Assembly: GCF_002278925.1 (NCBI RefSeq) | Contig: NZ_NCJH01000026.1 | Location: 1 to 42,906, forward strand | From: Polaromonas sp. 39-63-25 | GTDB taxonomy: Bacteria > Pseudomonadota > Gammaproteobacteria > Burkholderiales > Burkholderiaceae_C | Direction: 5' to 3' | Length of the DNA stretch: 42,906 bases | Shown: in pieces, positions 1 through 7,901 of the stretch | How the letters are laid out: each line of letters begins with the position of its first letter | Numbering within the stretch: position 1 is the first letter of the stretch | Notes under the pieces: model-generated | Database searches by the model: none | What the model saw: only the letters and a program-made list of their open reading frames with translations | What the model was told of the DNA's origin: nothing | Made by a program: the position numbers and the translations under genes

Positions 1-420
1 CTTCAGGACAACGCGCGCCTGCTGGGCGATTTGTCTCGCGCCCAGGGCGATCTGCACCAGGCCCACGAAGAGGTGCGCGGCCTGCGGCCGCTCAAGGATG
101 AACTGGGGTTTGCGCAGCGGCGCACCGAGGAATTGGGCCGGCGTCTGGTCGAGCAGGACGCCGCCGTCCAGCAGCTGAGCACCTCGAATGAGCAATTGCA
201 GGCCAAGGTCGACGAGCTGCTGACCGCAAAGCAGCAGTTGGAAGTGGCGCTGGCGACAGCTAGGTCATCCGTCACGGCACAAGAACAGGTGGTGGCCAGC
301 ATGCTGGAGCGCTTCAGTGCGTCGGCGCCTGGACCTGATTTGGCCGTGCAAAGCCCGGCTGCAGGAGCCAGTCGATCAGCCAAGAGAGAGGCGAAAAATC
401 CAACAGCGACAGGGACTTAG
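1..420 (+). CDS. C-terminal part of a coiled-coil protein, possibly KfrA-like (partial)
   Basis: The reading frame is open from the first base of the window to a TAG at 418-420, so only the C-terminal 139 residues are seen. Most of this is Ala/Glu/Gln/Leu-rich with heptad-like spacing of hydrophobic residues, which predicts a long coiled coil. The last 35 residues or so are a low-complexity Ala/Ser/Pro/Lys tail. Plasmid and ICE KfrA proteins have an N-terminal DNA-binding domain followed by a coiled coil of this kind, and a ParB-like remnant lies 1.9 kb downstream. That context is why I suggest KfrA. The DNA-binding end lies outside the window, so the family is not proven. Any coiled-coil protein would look similar. 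Confidence 0.45.
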   Translation, partial: LQDNARLLGDLSRAQGDLHQAHEEVRGLRPLKDELGFAQRRTEELGRRLVEQDAAVQQLSTSNEQLQAKVDELLTAKQQLEVALATARSSVTAQEQVVASMLERFSASAPGPDLAVQSPAAGASRSAKREAKNPTATGT

Positions 421-656
421 GCCTGTTTCTGCGAAATTTTCAGGAATCACGGCCGACCCTCATGCTGGAGCGGCTGACTTCGACGTCTGGCGCAGCCTGA
501 CTTGGCTGTAGCCAAGCTAGCAGCCGAGAGTTCAACCGGTTGAATCGCGCTCCTATGGAGAAAACAAACGTGTCAATCTGCACTCAAGGCGAGTTCGACG
601 AAAAATGCCGAATATCTAACTTGTTGTTTTATAAAGAGTATTTTGGCGCTGGCGTG
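421..656. other. Gene-free stretch between two gene remnants
   Basis: No convincing gene is seen here. A plus-strand reading frame from the ATG at 555 has no recognisable similarity and runs into the antisense of the truncated stress-protein gene, so I treat it as chance or debris. G+C falls in 590-650, unlike the flanks, which suits a join between unrelated pieces. Confidence 0.4.
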
Positions 657-845
657 TCAATCCGCATCAAAAGGACGAACACCCCTGTGGTCGGTGACCG
701 GTGCAGCACCTTCCTGGCGGTCGATCACGTGCAGCAGTTCCAGCGGTGCGCCCATGCGCAGGGCGGCCCAGGCCGCGGCATCGGTCACGTTGTCGGCGTA
801 GGGCGACTGGTCCACACAGGCCAGGACTTTGGGTTCGTTGTTCAT
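657..845 (-). pseudogene. Universal stress protein (UspA family), N-terminal remnant
   Basis: Only 62 residues remain. They begin MNNEPKVLACVDQSPYADNV, which is the first beta strand and the ATP-binding Asp region typical of Usp domains, followed by an AAAWAALRMGAPLELLHVID helix and strand. Usp proteins are normally about 140 to 280 residues, so the ORF is cut at about 657. I chose the ATG at 845 because a GGGAGA lies 7 bases before it. The gene sits just downstream of the SulP remnant on the same strand. Usp proteins often accompany SulP transporters, so the two were probably one operon. The family call is fairly secure. That it is a pseudogene is inferred from length. Confidence 0.65.
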
Positions 846-861
846 GTTGATATCTCCCACT

Positions 862-1835
862 TCAGTGACCCATCAGCATGTCTTCGGCGCCGTCCTTGTC
901 GTGCACAGCGAATTTGTCCACCATGGTGGCGCTGGCTTTATTCAGGCCCACCACCTCCACCTCGGTGCCCTCGCGGCGGAACTTCAGCACCACCTTGTCC
1001 AGTGAGCTTACGGCCGTTATGTCCCAGAAGTGCGCGCGGCTCACGTCGATGCGCACTTTGTCCACCACCTCCTTGTAGTCAAACGAGTTCGTGAATCGGT
1101 CGGCCGAGGCAAAGAACACCTGACCCAGGATCTGGTAAGTGCGCGTGCGGCCACCATCATCAGCGTGAGCGAGTACGGGAAGATGATCAGCAATGTCTCG
1201 AGGTTGAACGGGATCTGCGGGATCAGGAAGAACGGCAGGCTGTCGGGCAGCGCGCCCATGTCGGCCACGGTGCGGATGTCCATGTTCATGAAAATGGCTA
1301 CGGCGGTCAGTACTACGATGGTCACCAAGGGCGAGGGGATGGCCTTGGTGATGTAGGGGAAGCCGTAGATGATGGCGAGACCGGCGGCCGTCATGGCGTA
1401 CACGTGCCAGGTCACGTTGGTGAGCTCGGGCAATTGGGCCAGGAAGATCAGGATCGCCAGTGCGTTCACGAAGCCGGTGACCACCGAGCGGGATACAAAA
1501 CGCATGAGCACGCCCAGGCGCACCCAGCCGGCAATGATCTGCAACACGCCGGTGAGTACAGTGGCGGCCAACAGGTATTGCAGGCCATGGTCTTTGACAA
1601 GGGTGACCATGAGCAGCGCCATGGCGCCGGTGGCGGCCGAGATCATGCCGGGGCGCCCGCCGGTGAACGCGATCACCACGGAAATACAGAACGATGCATA
1701 CAGCCCGACCTTGGGGTCGACGCCGGCAATGATGGAAAACGCGATGGCTTCGGGGATGAGCGCGAGTGCAACGACGATGCCCGCGAGCAAGTCGCCACGG
1801 ATGTTGGACAGCCAGTCCTGCTGGAAAGATTTCAT
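862..1835 (-). pseudogene. SulP-family anion transporter with internal deletion and frameshift
   Basis: From the ATG at 1835 the protein reads as the first half of a SulP sulfate/bicarbonate-type permease. It opens with a [20 protein letters not shown] segment, and [15 protein letters not shown] and several membrane helices follow, as far as [10 protein letters not shown] near 1150. The frame then fails. In another frame, from about 1140 to 862, the sequence resumes with [11 protein letters not shown] and a STAS domain ending [18 protein letters not shown]. In intact SulP proteins roughly 200 residues of membrane domain separate these two parts, so the gene has lost them and shifted frame at about 1130-1150. 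Full-length members are about 500 residues or more. It cannot encode a working transporter. The UspA remnant directly downstream shares its fate. Confidence 0.85.
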
Positions 1836-2293
1836 GTGCGAAGAGAATGGGCTCGAGCTGGTGCCGCACCAAAGCGCGGGAAAGCGGAGCTGGGGAAAAC
1901 GAAGCGCTGTCGGGTGAAAGGTTCAACCGAGCCAACCCGTAGAGGGTGGGCCATCATGCGCCGGGCCAACTGCCAACTATCCTTCCGTGAGTGAACCCGG
2001 TGAGGAAGCAAGCGGTGATGGTCGACGTCGTTTTACAAGGGTATGTCCTGTGGTCTGTGGGCGACCAGAGTGGGTTCCGGCGCGTAGACAGATGAGGGAA
2101 AACCCTGAATTGTACAGGTTGTGGCCCCGGTATTCCTTGAAATTGAAATACTCGGAGCTGGCTCTCATGAGCCGCTGATGTCGTAGTCGAGATAAGTGAT
2201 ACGGCCGCGCACCGGCCAGGGGCCAAGGAAGAAGGTTTGACGGAATTCGGGTTGATCCGAGGCTGCTAACCCGGCTGCCTGCTCAGATATTGA
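1836..2293. other. Gene-free stretch upstream of the SulP remnant
   Basis: No supported gene was found. Short overlapping frames of 60 to 90 codons exist on both strands, but none has a good ribosome-binding site or a recognisable sequence. The segment presumably held the SulP promoter and the join to the plasmid-type remnant that follows. Confidence 0.4.
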
Positions 2294-2704
2294 CATTACC
2301 CCGAGGCCGAGGTGTTGCCCGACATGGTGGGCGAGCCTGCCGAGGTCTTCGCCCGTTTGCTGGCGCTGGATGAGTCGCAGCTGGTCAAGATTCTGGCGCT
2401 GTTCGTTGGGCGCTCCTACAACGTGATTTCGCAGGAGGCTAAGCGCTCGAACGCGCACGGTTTCGACGCCTCTGCCGCCATCGAGCAGGCCGTGGCCGTG
2501 GACATGGCCGATTGGTGGGAGCCGACAGAGGAAACATACCTGGGCGCTGTGTCCAAGGCCAAGATGATGGAGGCGGTGACCGAGGCGGGCAGCGATGCTG
2601 CCGACCTCGCCAGCATGAAGAAGGGGGATGCGATTACCACCGCGCAAAAGCGGTTGAATGGTCGGCGGTGGCTTCCCTCACCACTCAAGGCCTACCCGGT
2701 TTAA
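2294..2704 (+). pseudogene. C-terminal remnant of a ParB-like plasmid/ICE partition protein
   Basis: The frame opens after a TGA at 2291-2293 and gives about 136 residues. They include the segments DESQLVKILALFVGRSYN, VDMADWWEPTEETYLGAVSK and DAADLASMKKGDAITTAQKR, ending with RRWLPSPLKA. I recognise this as the C-terminal region of the large ParB/nuclease-type proteins carried by proteobacterial plasmids and ICEs, which are usually over 600 residues. The ParB N-terminal domain is absent and there is no proper start, so this is a truncated tail. A strong terminator follows at once. Its presence, with the coiled-coil remnant upstream and the SRAP remnant downstream, suggests former plasmid or ICE DNA. 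The family call is from memory of the type. Confidence 0.5.
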
Positions 2705-2722
2705 GGGGCAGCAGGGCGATCT

Positions 2723-2747
2723 GGCGGCCTTGGGGCCGCTTTTTTTC
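2723..2747 (+). terminator. Rho-independent terminator after the ParB remnant
   Basis: A perfect 6-bp stem, GCGGCC and GGCCGC with loop TTGG, is followed by seven T residues at 2740-2746. It lies 20 bases after the stop of the ParB-like remnant and would end transcription from that side. Confidence 0.85.
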
Positions 2748-2805
2748 GTTTCTGGTTTGCTTCCGTGCGTCGCCTTCTGCGCGCCTTCGGCGCTATGCTT
2801 AGTGC

Positions 2806-3455
2806 ATGTGCAACTTGTACGGTTCGACCAAGCTCGAAGGCATTCGCAGGCACTGGCAACCATCGGTTGCCGATCACCTCGTGTGGGAAGGCGGCGTTGT
2901 TGCACCGCGCAAGCCCGGTGCATCCGCCGCGCACGCGACGATGCCGGGTATTCACGCGAGCTGGTCGTGGGATGTTGGGGTCTGATACCGTGGTTTTCAA
3001 AGACTTTCAACATCAAGTATTTGACCAACAACGCCAGGTCCGAAGAGCTGACCAGCAAGGCCAGCTTCAAGCATCCGTGGGCATGAGGGCAGAGGTGCAT
3101 CATTCCCGCCGATTGGTTCAATGAACCGATTTGGGAGTCGGGGAAAAACGTCTGGTGACGGTTCAAACACGCCGATGGCGAGCCCTGGGGTCTGGCCGGT
3201 TTGTGGAATGCCTGGACCGACAAGGGTTCTCGAGTGGTGCATGAGAGCTACACGATGCTCACGCTGCATGCCAACAGTCACCCGCTGATGAGTCGCATAC
3301 ATAAGCCTGACCTGAATCCTGAAGCCAAGCTGCCGCTCCCGTTCGAACTACAGAACGTAGTGCTCGACCAGAACCAAGCACACCCGCAGGCGGTCACCGA
3401 TCTGTGCTATGCGGTGGTCGACGATGCGTCGCACATGATTAGGAGCCAATTGTGA
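2806..3455 (+). pseudogene. SOS-response-associated peptidase (SRAP/YedK family), decayed
   Basis: The ATG at 2806 starts MCNLY, the hallmark SRAP N-terminus in which Cys2 becomes the catalytic and DNA-crosslinking residue. The frame is lost near 2920-2935. The rest continues in another frame with GCWGLIPWFSKT, TNNARSEELTSKASF, CIIPADWFNEP, GLAGLWNAWTD and TLHANSHPLMSRIHKP. That frame carries in-frame TGA stops at 3084-3086 and 3156-3158; the second sits where a Trp is likely in homologues. SRAP proteins such as YedK shield abasic sites in single-stranded DNA. About 220 codons can be traced, the usual family length, so the decay is by point mutations rather than truncation. Confidence 0.88.
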
Positions 3456-3475
3456 AAGTTGAACGTTCTCTGTAG

Positions 3476-4042
3476 TTAGAGAACAGTTGATCTCAACATT
3501 CGCTCGCTTTTCCAATACACATCGTCACCGCCGTTCATGCGATTGAGCACGCGTGCCAGCACGAACATCAGGTCAGATAGGCGGTTCAGGTACTGGCGCG
3601 GCGTGTCCTTCATGGCTTCTTCAGTGCCCAATGCCACCACTGCACGTTCGGCCCTCCGCGCTACCGTGCGGCACACGTGGGCCTGGCTGGCGGCGCGGCT
3701 GCCCGCGGGCAGAATAAACTCTTGCAGGCGAGGCAACTGTTCGTTGTAGGTGACCAGCGCTTCGTCGAGCGCCAGCACCGCTTCGGGCTTGAGTAGCTCG
3801 AAGCCGGGGATGGACAGCTCGCCGCCCAGGTTGAAGAGCTGGTGCTGGATTTCCACTAGCACGGCACGTACGTCGTCGGCCATGTCTTCGCACAGCAACA
3901 CGCCGATGTGTGAATTCAGCTCGTCCACATCGCCCATGGCGTGCACGCGCAGGCTGTTCTTGGAAACGCGTGTGTTGTCGCCCAGGCCGGTGGTGCCGGC
4001 GTCACCTGTGCGGGTGGCGATCTGCGTGAGTCGGTTGCCCAT
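3476..4042 (-). CDS. Cob(I)alamin adenosyltransferase, PduO type
   Basis: This 188-residue protein transfers the adenosyl group of ATP to cob(I)alamin, making adenosylcobalamin. Family marks are the N-terminal ATP loop TRTGDAGTTGLGD at about residues 8-20, the VDELNSHIG helix at about 39-47, and the C-terminal CRTVARRAERAV and YLNRLSDLMFVLAR segments. Length is normal for PduO/MMAB enzymes. The start is the ATG at 4042, with a weak GGA before it. It is the last gene of the minus-strand transporter/ligase series, 74 bp after the PaaK-like gene. Its product is the cofactor needed by the acyl-CoA mutase encoded at 17936-20016 and handled by the MeaB chaperone, so the gene probably serves that pathway. 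Confidence 0.95.
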   Translation of the reverse strand: MGNRLTQIATRTGDAGTTGLGDNTRVSKNSLRVHAMGDVDELNSHIGVLLCEDMADDVRAVLVEIQHQLFNLGGELSIPGFELLKPEAVLALDEALVTYNEQLPRLQEFILPAGSRAASQAHVCRTVARRAERAVVALGTEEAMKDTPRQYLNRLSDLMFVLARVLNRMNGGDDVYWKSERMLRSTVL

Positions 4043-4116
4043 AAAATTCCATTTCGATATTGGCCTAGCGCAAAAGATTGCACGCTGCGAACTAACAAGT
4101 CGGATCGGGATTGTTT

Positions 4117-5379
4117 CTATGCTGGTCTGGATCGCAAGTCCTCAATCAGCTTGCCATCCATGGGCAAGCTACCGTGCTTCACGAGCTGGACATCGCCGCG
4201 CAACTTAGTCACGTCACGCATAGCAGTCTCAAGGAGGGCCCGCAATCCTTCGTCAGCAGGAGCTTCCTTGATTTCCGCATGCAGACACATCTGATCGTTG
4301 GCCATCTCGCCACTGACCACGAGTCGCGCGCGAAGAATCTCGGGGAAACGGCGCACGATCTCGGCCACTTGAGCGGGATGCACGAACATGCCCTTGACCT
4401 TGGTGGTCTGGTCCGCACGGCCCATCCAGCCCTTGATGCGCGGAGCGGTGCGCCCGGTGGGGCAGGGGCCCGGCAGCATGGCCGAGAGGTCGCCGGTGCC
4501 GAAGCGGATCAGCGGGTAGGCCGGATTGAGCGTGGTCACCACCAGTTCGCCCACTTCACCCTCTGGCACGGGATCGCCCGTGCCGGGCCGCACGATTTCC
4601 ACGATCACGCCTTCGTCCAGCACCAGGCCTTCGCGTGCAGCGGTCTCATACGCCACCAGCCCCAAGTCGGCGGTGGCGTAGGTCTGGTACACGGCCACAC
4701 CCTGTTGTTTGAACCAGGCGGTCAGGCTGGGTGGGCAGGCCTCACCGCCGACCGATGCCTTGGTCAGGCTGTGGATGTCGGTACCGGTTTCCACGGCTTT
4801 CTCGATCAGGATGCGAAGAAAGCTGGGTGTGCCGGTGTAGCCGTTGGGCTGCAGTTCGGTGATCGCATCGAGCTGCTGTTCGGTCTGGCCAGTGCCGGCC
4901 GGGAACACCGTGCAGCCCACGGCGTGGGCACCGGACTCCAGGATGAATGCGCCTGGCGTCATGTGGTAGCTGAAGGCGTTGTGCACCAGCTCGCCGGACC
5001 GGAACCCGGCGGCGTACAAGGCACGCCCGGCGCGCCAGTAGTCGCGCGTGCTGCCTTCGGGTTCGTAGATGGGGCCGGGGGAGGCGAACACCCGTGACAT
5101 CTGGGGGCCGCGCACCAGCGCAGAAAATCCCCCGAAAGGATCGCTCCCTGCCTCACGCGAGGCATTCTGCCGCTCCAGCAACTCGCTCTTGCGCGTCACG
5201 GGCAATCGGGCCAGGGCCTCACGGCTGTTCACATCGGCCGCGCGCACGCCATCGAGGATGCCCGCGTACGCCGCACTGTGTGCCTGTGCATGCGCCACCT
5301 GACCCGCCAGCGAAGCCATCAGCTCGGACTCACGCTGGTCAGGTGAGCGGGTTTCCAGTGCGTCAAAGTAGTCGGTCAT
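4117..5379 (-). CDS. Phenylacetate-CoA ligase-like AMP-forming acyl-CoA ligase (PaaK family)
   Basis: The 420-residue protein has the compact architecture of PaaK-type ligases, which adenylate a carboxylic acid and pass it to CoA. Visible marks are the TGTPSFL segment, VGGEACPPSL, the adenine-pocket-like YATADLG, and the RFGTGDLSA and GRADQTTKVKGMFVHPAQV segments that lead into the small C-terminal domain. Family length is about 400 to 440. It sits between livF and the adenosyltransferase gene on the same strand. Genes of this type often accompany branched-chain-type ABC transporters for aromatic or short organic acids. The substrate cannot be read from the sequence. Phenylacetate is only the family name, and a branched short-chain acid is possible here. 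The ATG at 5379 has no strong ribosome-binding site. Confidence 0.88.
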   Translation of the reverse strand: MTDYFDALETRSPDQRESELMASLAGQVAHAQAHSAAYAGILDGVRAADVNSREALARLPVTRKSELLERQNASREAGSDPFGGFSALVRGPQMSRVFASPGPIYEPEGSTRDYWRAGRALYAAGFRSGELVHNAFSYHMTPGAFILESGAHAVGCTVFPAGTGQTEQQLDAITELQPNGYTGTPSFLRILIEKAVETGTDIHSLTKASVGGEACPPSLTAWFKQQGVAVYQTYATADLGLVAYETAAREGLVLDEGVIVEIVRPGTGDPVPEGEVGELVVTTLNPAYPLIRFGTGDLSAMLPGPCPTGRTAPRIKGWMGRADQTTKVKGMFVHPAQVAEIVRRFPEILRARLVVSGEMANDQMCLHAEIKEAPADEGLRALLETAMRDVTKLRGDVQLVKHGSLPMDGKLIEDLRSRPA

Positions 5380-5424
5380 GGCGATTCAGAAACGTATGAG
5401 TAAGGGGGAGTGATCCAGAACGCG

Positions 5425-5496
5425 GTGGAACCGGCTTCGCCGGGCCACTCGCGTTGCCCCCTTGAGGGGGTGACGCCGCAGGCGGCGCGGGGGTGG
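5425..5496 (+). repeat. Intergenic repeat copy 1 (comamonad REP-like element)
   Basis: The 24-base core at 5425-5448 begins GTGGAACCGGCTTCGCC and ends GGGCCAC, and forms a short hairpin. It is followed by a CCCCCTTGAGGGGG palindrome and a G-rich tail. The same core with one or two changes recurs at 9035-9058 and, inverted, at 10131-10154, each in a gap between genes of the transporter series. Confidence 0.75.
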
Positions 5497-5497
5497 G

Positions 5498-6307
5498 CTA
5501 AGCCAACCAGCGTTTCCGGCGCTTGTAGCTCTTCACATCCTTGAAGCTCTTGCGTTCCCCCCCGCCCATGCCCAGGTAGAACTCCTTCACGTCTTCGTTG
5601 TTGCGAAGGTCTTCGGCCGCACCGTCCATCACGATCCGGCCCGACTCCATGATGTAGCCGTAATCCGCATAACGCAGCGCCATGTTGGTGTTCTGCTCGG
5701 CGAGCAGGAAGGTGACCTTTTCCTTGGTGTTGAGGTCTTTCACGATCTCGAACACTTCTTCCACGATCTGCGGCGCCAGGCCCATGGAGGGTTCGTCGAG
5801 CAGCATCACGCTGGGGTTGGTCATCAGGGCACGACCGATGGCGCACATCTGCTGCTCGCCGCCCGAGGTGTAGGCCGCCCGCGAGGTGCGGCGCGTCTTC
5901 AGGCGAGGGAAGTAGTTGTAGACCTTCTCCAGGTTCGCCGCGATCTCGCCCTTGTCCTTGCGGGTGTACGAGCCGGTGAGCAGGTTCTCTTCGATGGTGA
6001 GGTGGGCAAAGCAGTGCCGTCCTTCCATCACCTGCACCACCCCCCGGTTCACCAGATCGGCCGGCGTGAGGTTTTCAATGCGTTCGCCGCGCAGTTCAAT
6101 GCTGCCCTTGGTCACCTCCCCCCGCTCGGCCCTGAGCAGGTTGGAGATGGCACGCAGCGTGGTGGTCTTGCCGGCCCCGTTGCCACCCAGCACCGCCGCG
6201 ATCTTGCCCTGAGGCACGTTGAGCGAAACGCCCTTGAGCACCAGGATGACGTGGTTGTAGATGACCTCGATGCCGTTGACGTTGAGAACAATGTTGGGAG
6301 TACTCAT
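5498..6307 (-). CDS. livF: Branched-chain-type ABC transporter ATP-binding protein (LivF-like)
   Basis: This is one of the two ATPases of a HAAT-family importer. It has Walker A GGNGAGKTT near residue 40, the signature SGGEQQMCAIGRAL, Walker B VMLLDEPSMG, and the switch region LLAEQNTNMAL. LivF differs from LivG by this short QN(T)NMAL form. At 269 residues it is longer than typical LivF (about 235) because of a basic C-terminal tail. I chose the ATG at 6307, preceded by AAGGAA, over a longer frame that would begin at 6340. It lies between the substrate-binding protein gene and the PaaK-like ligase. The transporter probably imports the acid that the ligases activate. Confidence 0.95.
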   Translation of the reverse strand: MSTPNIVLNVNGIEVIYNHVILVLKGVSLNVPQGKIAAVLGGNGAGKTTTLRAISNLLRAERGEVTKGSIELRGERIENLTPADLVNRGVVQVMEGRHCFAHLTIEENLLTGSYTRKDKGEIAANLEKVYNYFPRLKTRRTSRAAYTSGGEQQMCAIGRALMTNPSVMLLDEPSMGLAPQIVEEVFEIVKDLNTKEKVTFLLAEQNTNMALRYADYGYIMESGRIVMDGAAEDLRNNEDVKEFYLGMGGGERKSFKDVKSYKRRKRWLA

Positions 6308-6507
6308 GTGTGTTCCTTCTGAGCCTTCGTTGAAGACCATTCACAAGACACGGCACGCCGGCCTTGTGAATGGCAGCTCGATTCAGTTGCTGGGGAAAGC
6401 CCCGCCGCAAATGCAGGCCCCTTCAAGGGATACCGCCGGACGGCGGGCACCGCCCCCAGGAGGAGGTAGCGCGCCGCAGGGGGCGCGGAGGTGGGTGAAG
6501 TTCCAGG

Positions 6508-7836
6508 TCAGGACTGGCAATCCGCAGGTGTGCGGCGCGTCAGCTTCTTCTCGCCTGCATACTTCTCCACGGCAGCTTTGAGCAGGGGCGTCAAAATTTT
6601 CGTATCGGCCTCAAGCCAGTCAGAGCTGGTTTCCCAACTTTTGCCGTTCCATGTGTACGCCCTCGCATACGACGGGCCCATGTGATCTTTGCAACTCGTG
6701 ACCACCGGCCGCATTACATCATCAAGGCCAAGCAACTGCAGCCGATTCTCATCGATGTTGAGGTTCTCATAACCCCAACGCGTTTGCGCAGCATTCATAA
6801 CCTGACCCTTCCCAAACTTCTCTTGTGCCCGCCAAACTCCCTCGACTGCTAGCATCGCATTCATGAGTCCCCTCATATACAGAGCGGACCCGACTTCATC
6901 CTTTGGCCCAGCCCCCTCTCCCTTGGCATGCAAGGTCGACAGCACCTCTTTTGCAATTTTTGAGTCGAAACCAGGGCCTGGCAAAACCAAGACTGCGCTG
7001 TACCCGTCTGCACCAGACACGCCTTTGACATCCGAGTCCGACCCAGAAGGCCACACACCCACGATTCGATCACGCCGAAACCCCGTAGATTGCGCCTCTT
7101 TTAATGCAGTCGAGTTCATCACTCCCCAACCCCAAAGGAGCACGTAGTCTGGTCTAGCCTGGCGTATTTGCAGCCACGCTGCTTTTTGGTCCACCCCGGG
7201 GTGTGACACCGGAATCGCTACGAGATCAAATCCGTGTTCCTTTGAACGCGCATTCATTACTGGAATTGCCTCTTTCCCGTAAGGACTGTCGTGATAGAGC
7301 AAGGTGATCTTTTTCCCCTTGAGCTTGTCTAACCCCCCGACCTTTTGACCCAGATATTGAATCTGCGTGTCAGCAGAGGTCCAGTGTGAGCCTGCGATTG
7401 GGAAACTCCACTTGAACACTTGTCCATCGGCGCTTTCGCTCAGGCCGTAGCCAGGTGTGAGTATGGGAATACCATCTGCCGCACCGCGCTCAGTCAAAGC
7501 CAAGGTGATACCTGTCGACATGGTCTGAAACACGGTGGCGCCACCATTCTTCCTCTTCAGACGTTCGTAGCATTCGACGCCACGATCAGTTGCATAGCCG
7601 GTTTCACATTCCTCCCAGAGAACGCTGACGCCGTTGATCCCTCCCTTCGCATTTACAAGCTTGAAGTAATCGACAAACCCATTGGCCCAAGGTGTTCCAC
7701 TAGGAGCGTACGGTCCTGTGCGAAAAGTTAGAAGTGGGAAAAACTGTTGCTTCTCCTGCGCGAAGCTGGTTACTGCGAAGCTGCCAAAAACGATTGCCGA
7801 AGCTGCGATTGCGATGATGCGACTTTTCGCGGTCAT
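6508..7836 (-). CDS. ABC transporter substrate-binding protein (branched-chain amino acid/organic acid type)
   Basis: The 442-residue precursor has a Sec signal peptide, with a basic start, a hydrophobic core and the probable cleavage site SFA-QE near residue 26. A periplasmic-binding-protein type I fold follows, with the segments FVDYFKLVNAKGGINGV, LLYHDSPYGKE and YVLLWGWGVMNSTALKE. It would bind the substrate in the periplasm and deliver it to LivH/LivM. The ATG at 7836 has GGAGAAC just before it. Base use differs from the neighbours: the gene body is near 50% G+C where sampled (for example 7201-7260), while livM next to it is about 67%. This suggests the gene was acquired or exchanged separately. 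The ligand is unknown. Confidence 0.93.
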   Translation of the reverse strand: MTAKSRIIAIAASAIVFGSFAVTSFAQEKQQFFPLLTFRTGPYAPSGTPWANGFVDYFKLVNAKGGINGVSVLWEECETGYATDRGVECYERLKRKNGGATVFQTMSTGITLALTERGAADGIPILTPGYGLSESADGQVFKWSFPIAGSHWTSADTQIQYLGQKVGGLDKLKGKKITLLYHDSPYGKEAIPVMNARSKEHGFDLVAIPVSHPGVDQKAAWLQIRQARPDYVLLWGWGVMNSTALKEAQSTGFRRDRIVGVWPSGSDSDVKGVSGADGYSAVLVLPGPGFDSKIAKEVLSTLHAKGEGAGPKDEVGSALYMRGLMNAMLAVEGVWRAQEKFGKGQVMNAAQTRWGYENLNIDENRLQLLGLDDVMRPVVTSCKDHMGPSYARAYTWNGKSWETSSDWLEADTKILTPLLKAAVEKYAGEKKLTRRTPADCQS

Positions 7837-7901
7837 ATGTTCTCCTGGTTGCTCGAATGTTTATACATAGCGTCTGAGTGGTTGACCCTTCTCTTGTTTT
7901 C

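Noticed and set aside
540-1094. A 184-codon plus-strand frame across the UspA and SulP remnants.
   Set aside because: It is antisense to recognisable remnants and Pro/Arg/Cys-rich without any family pattern.
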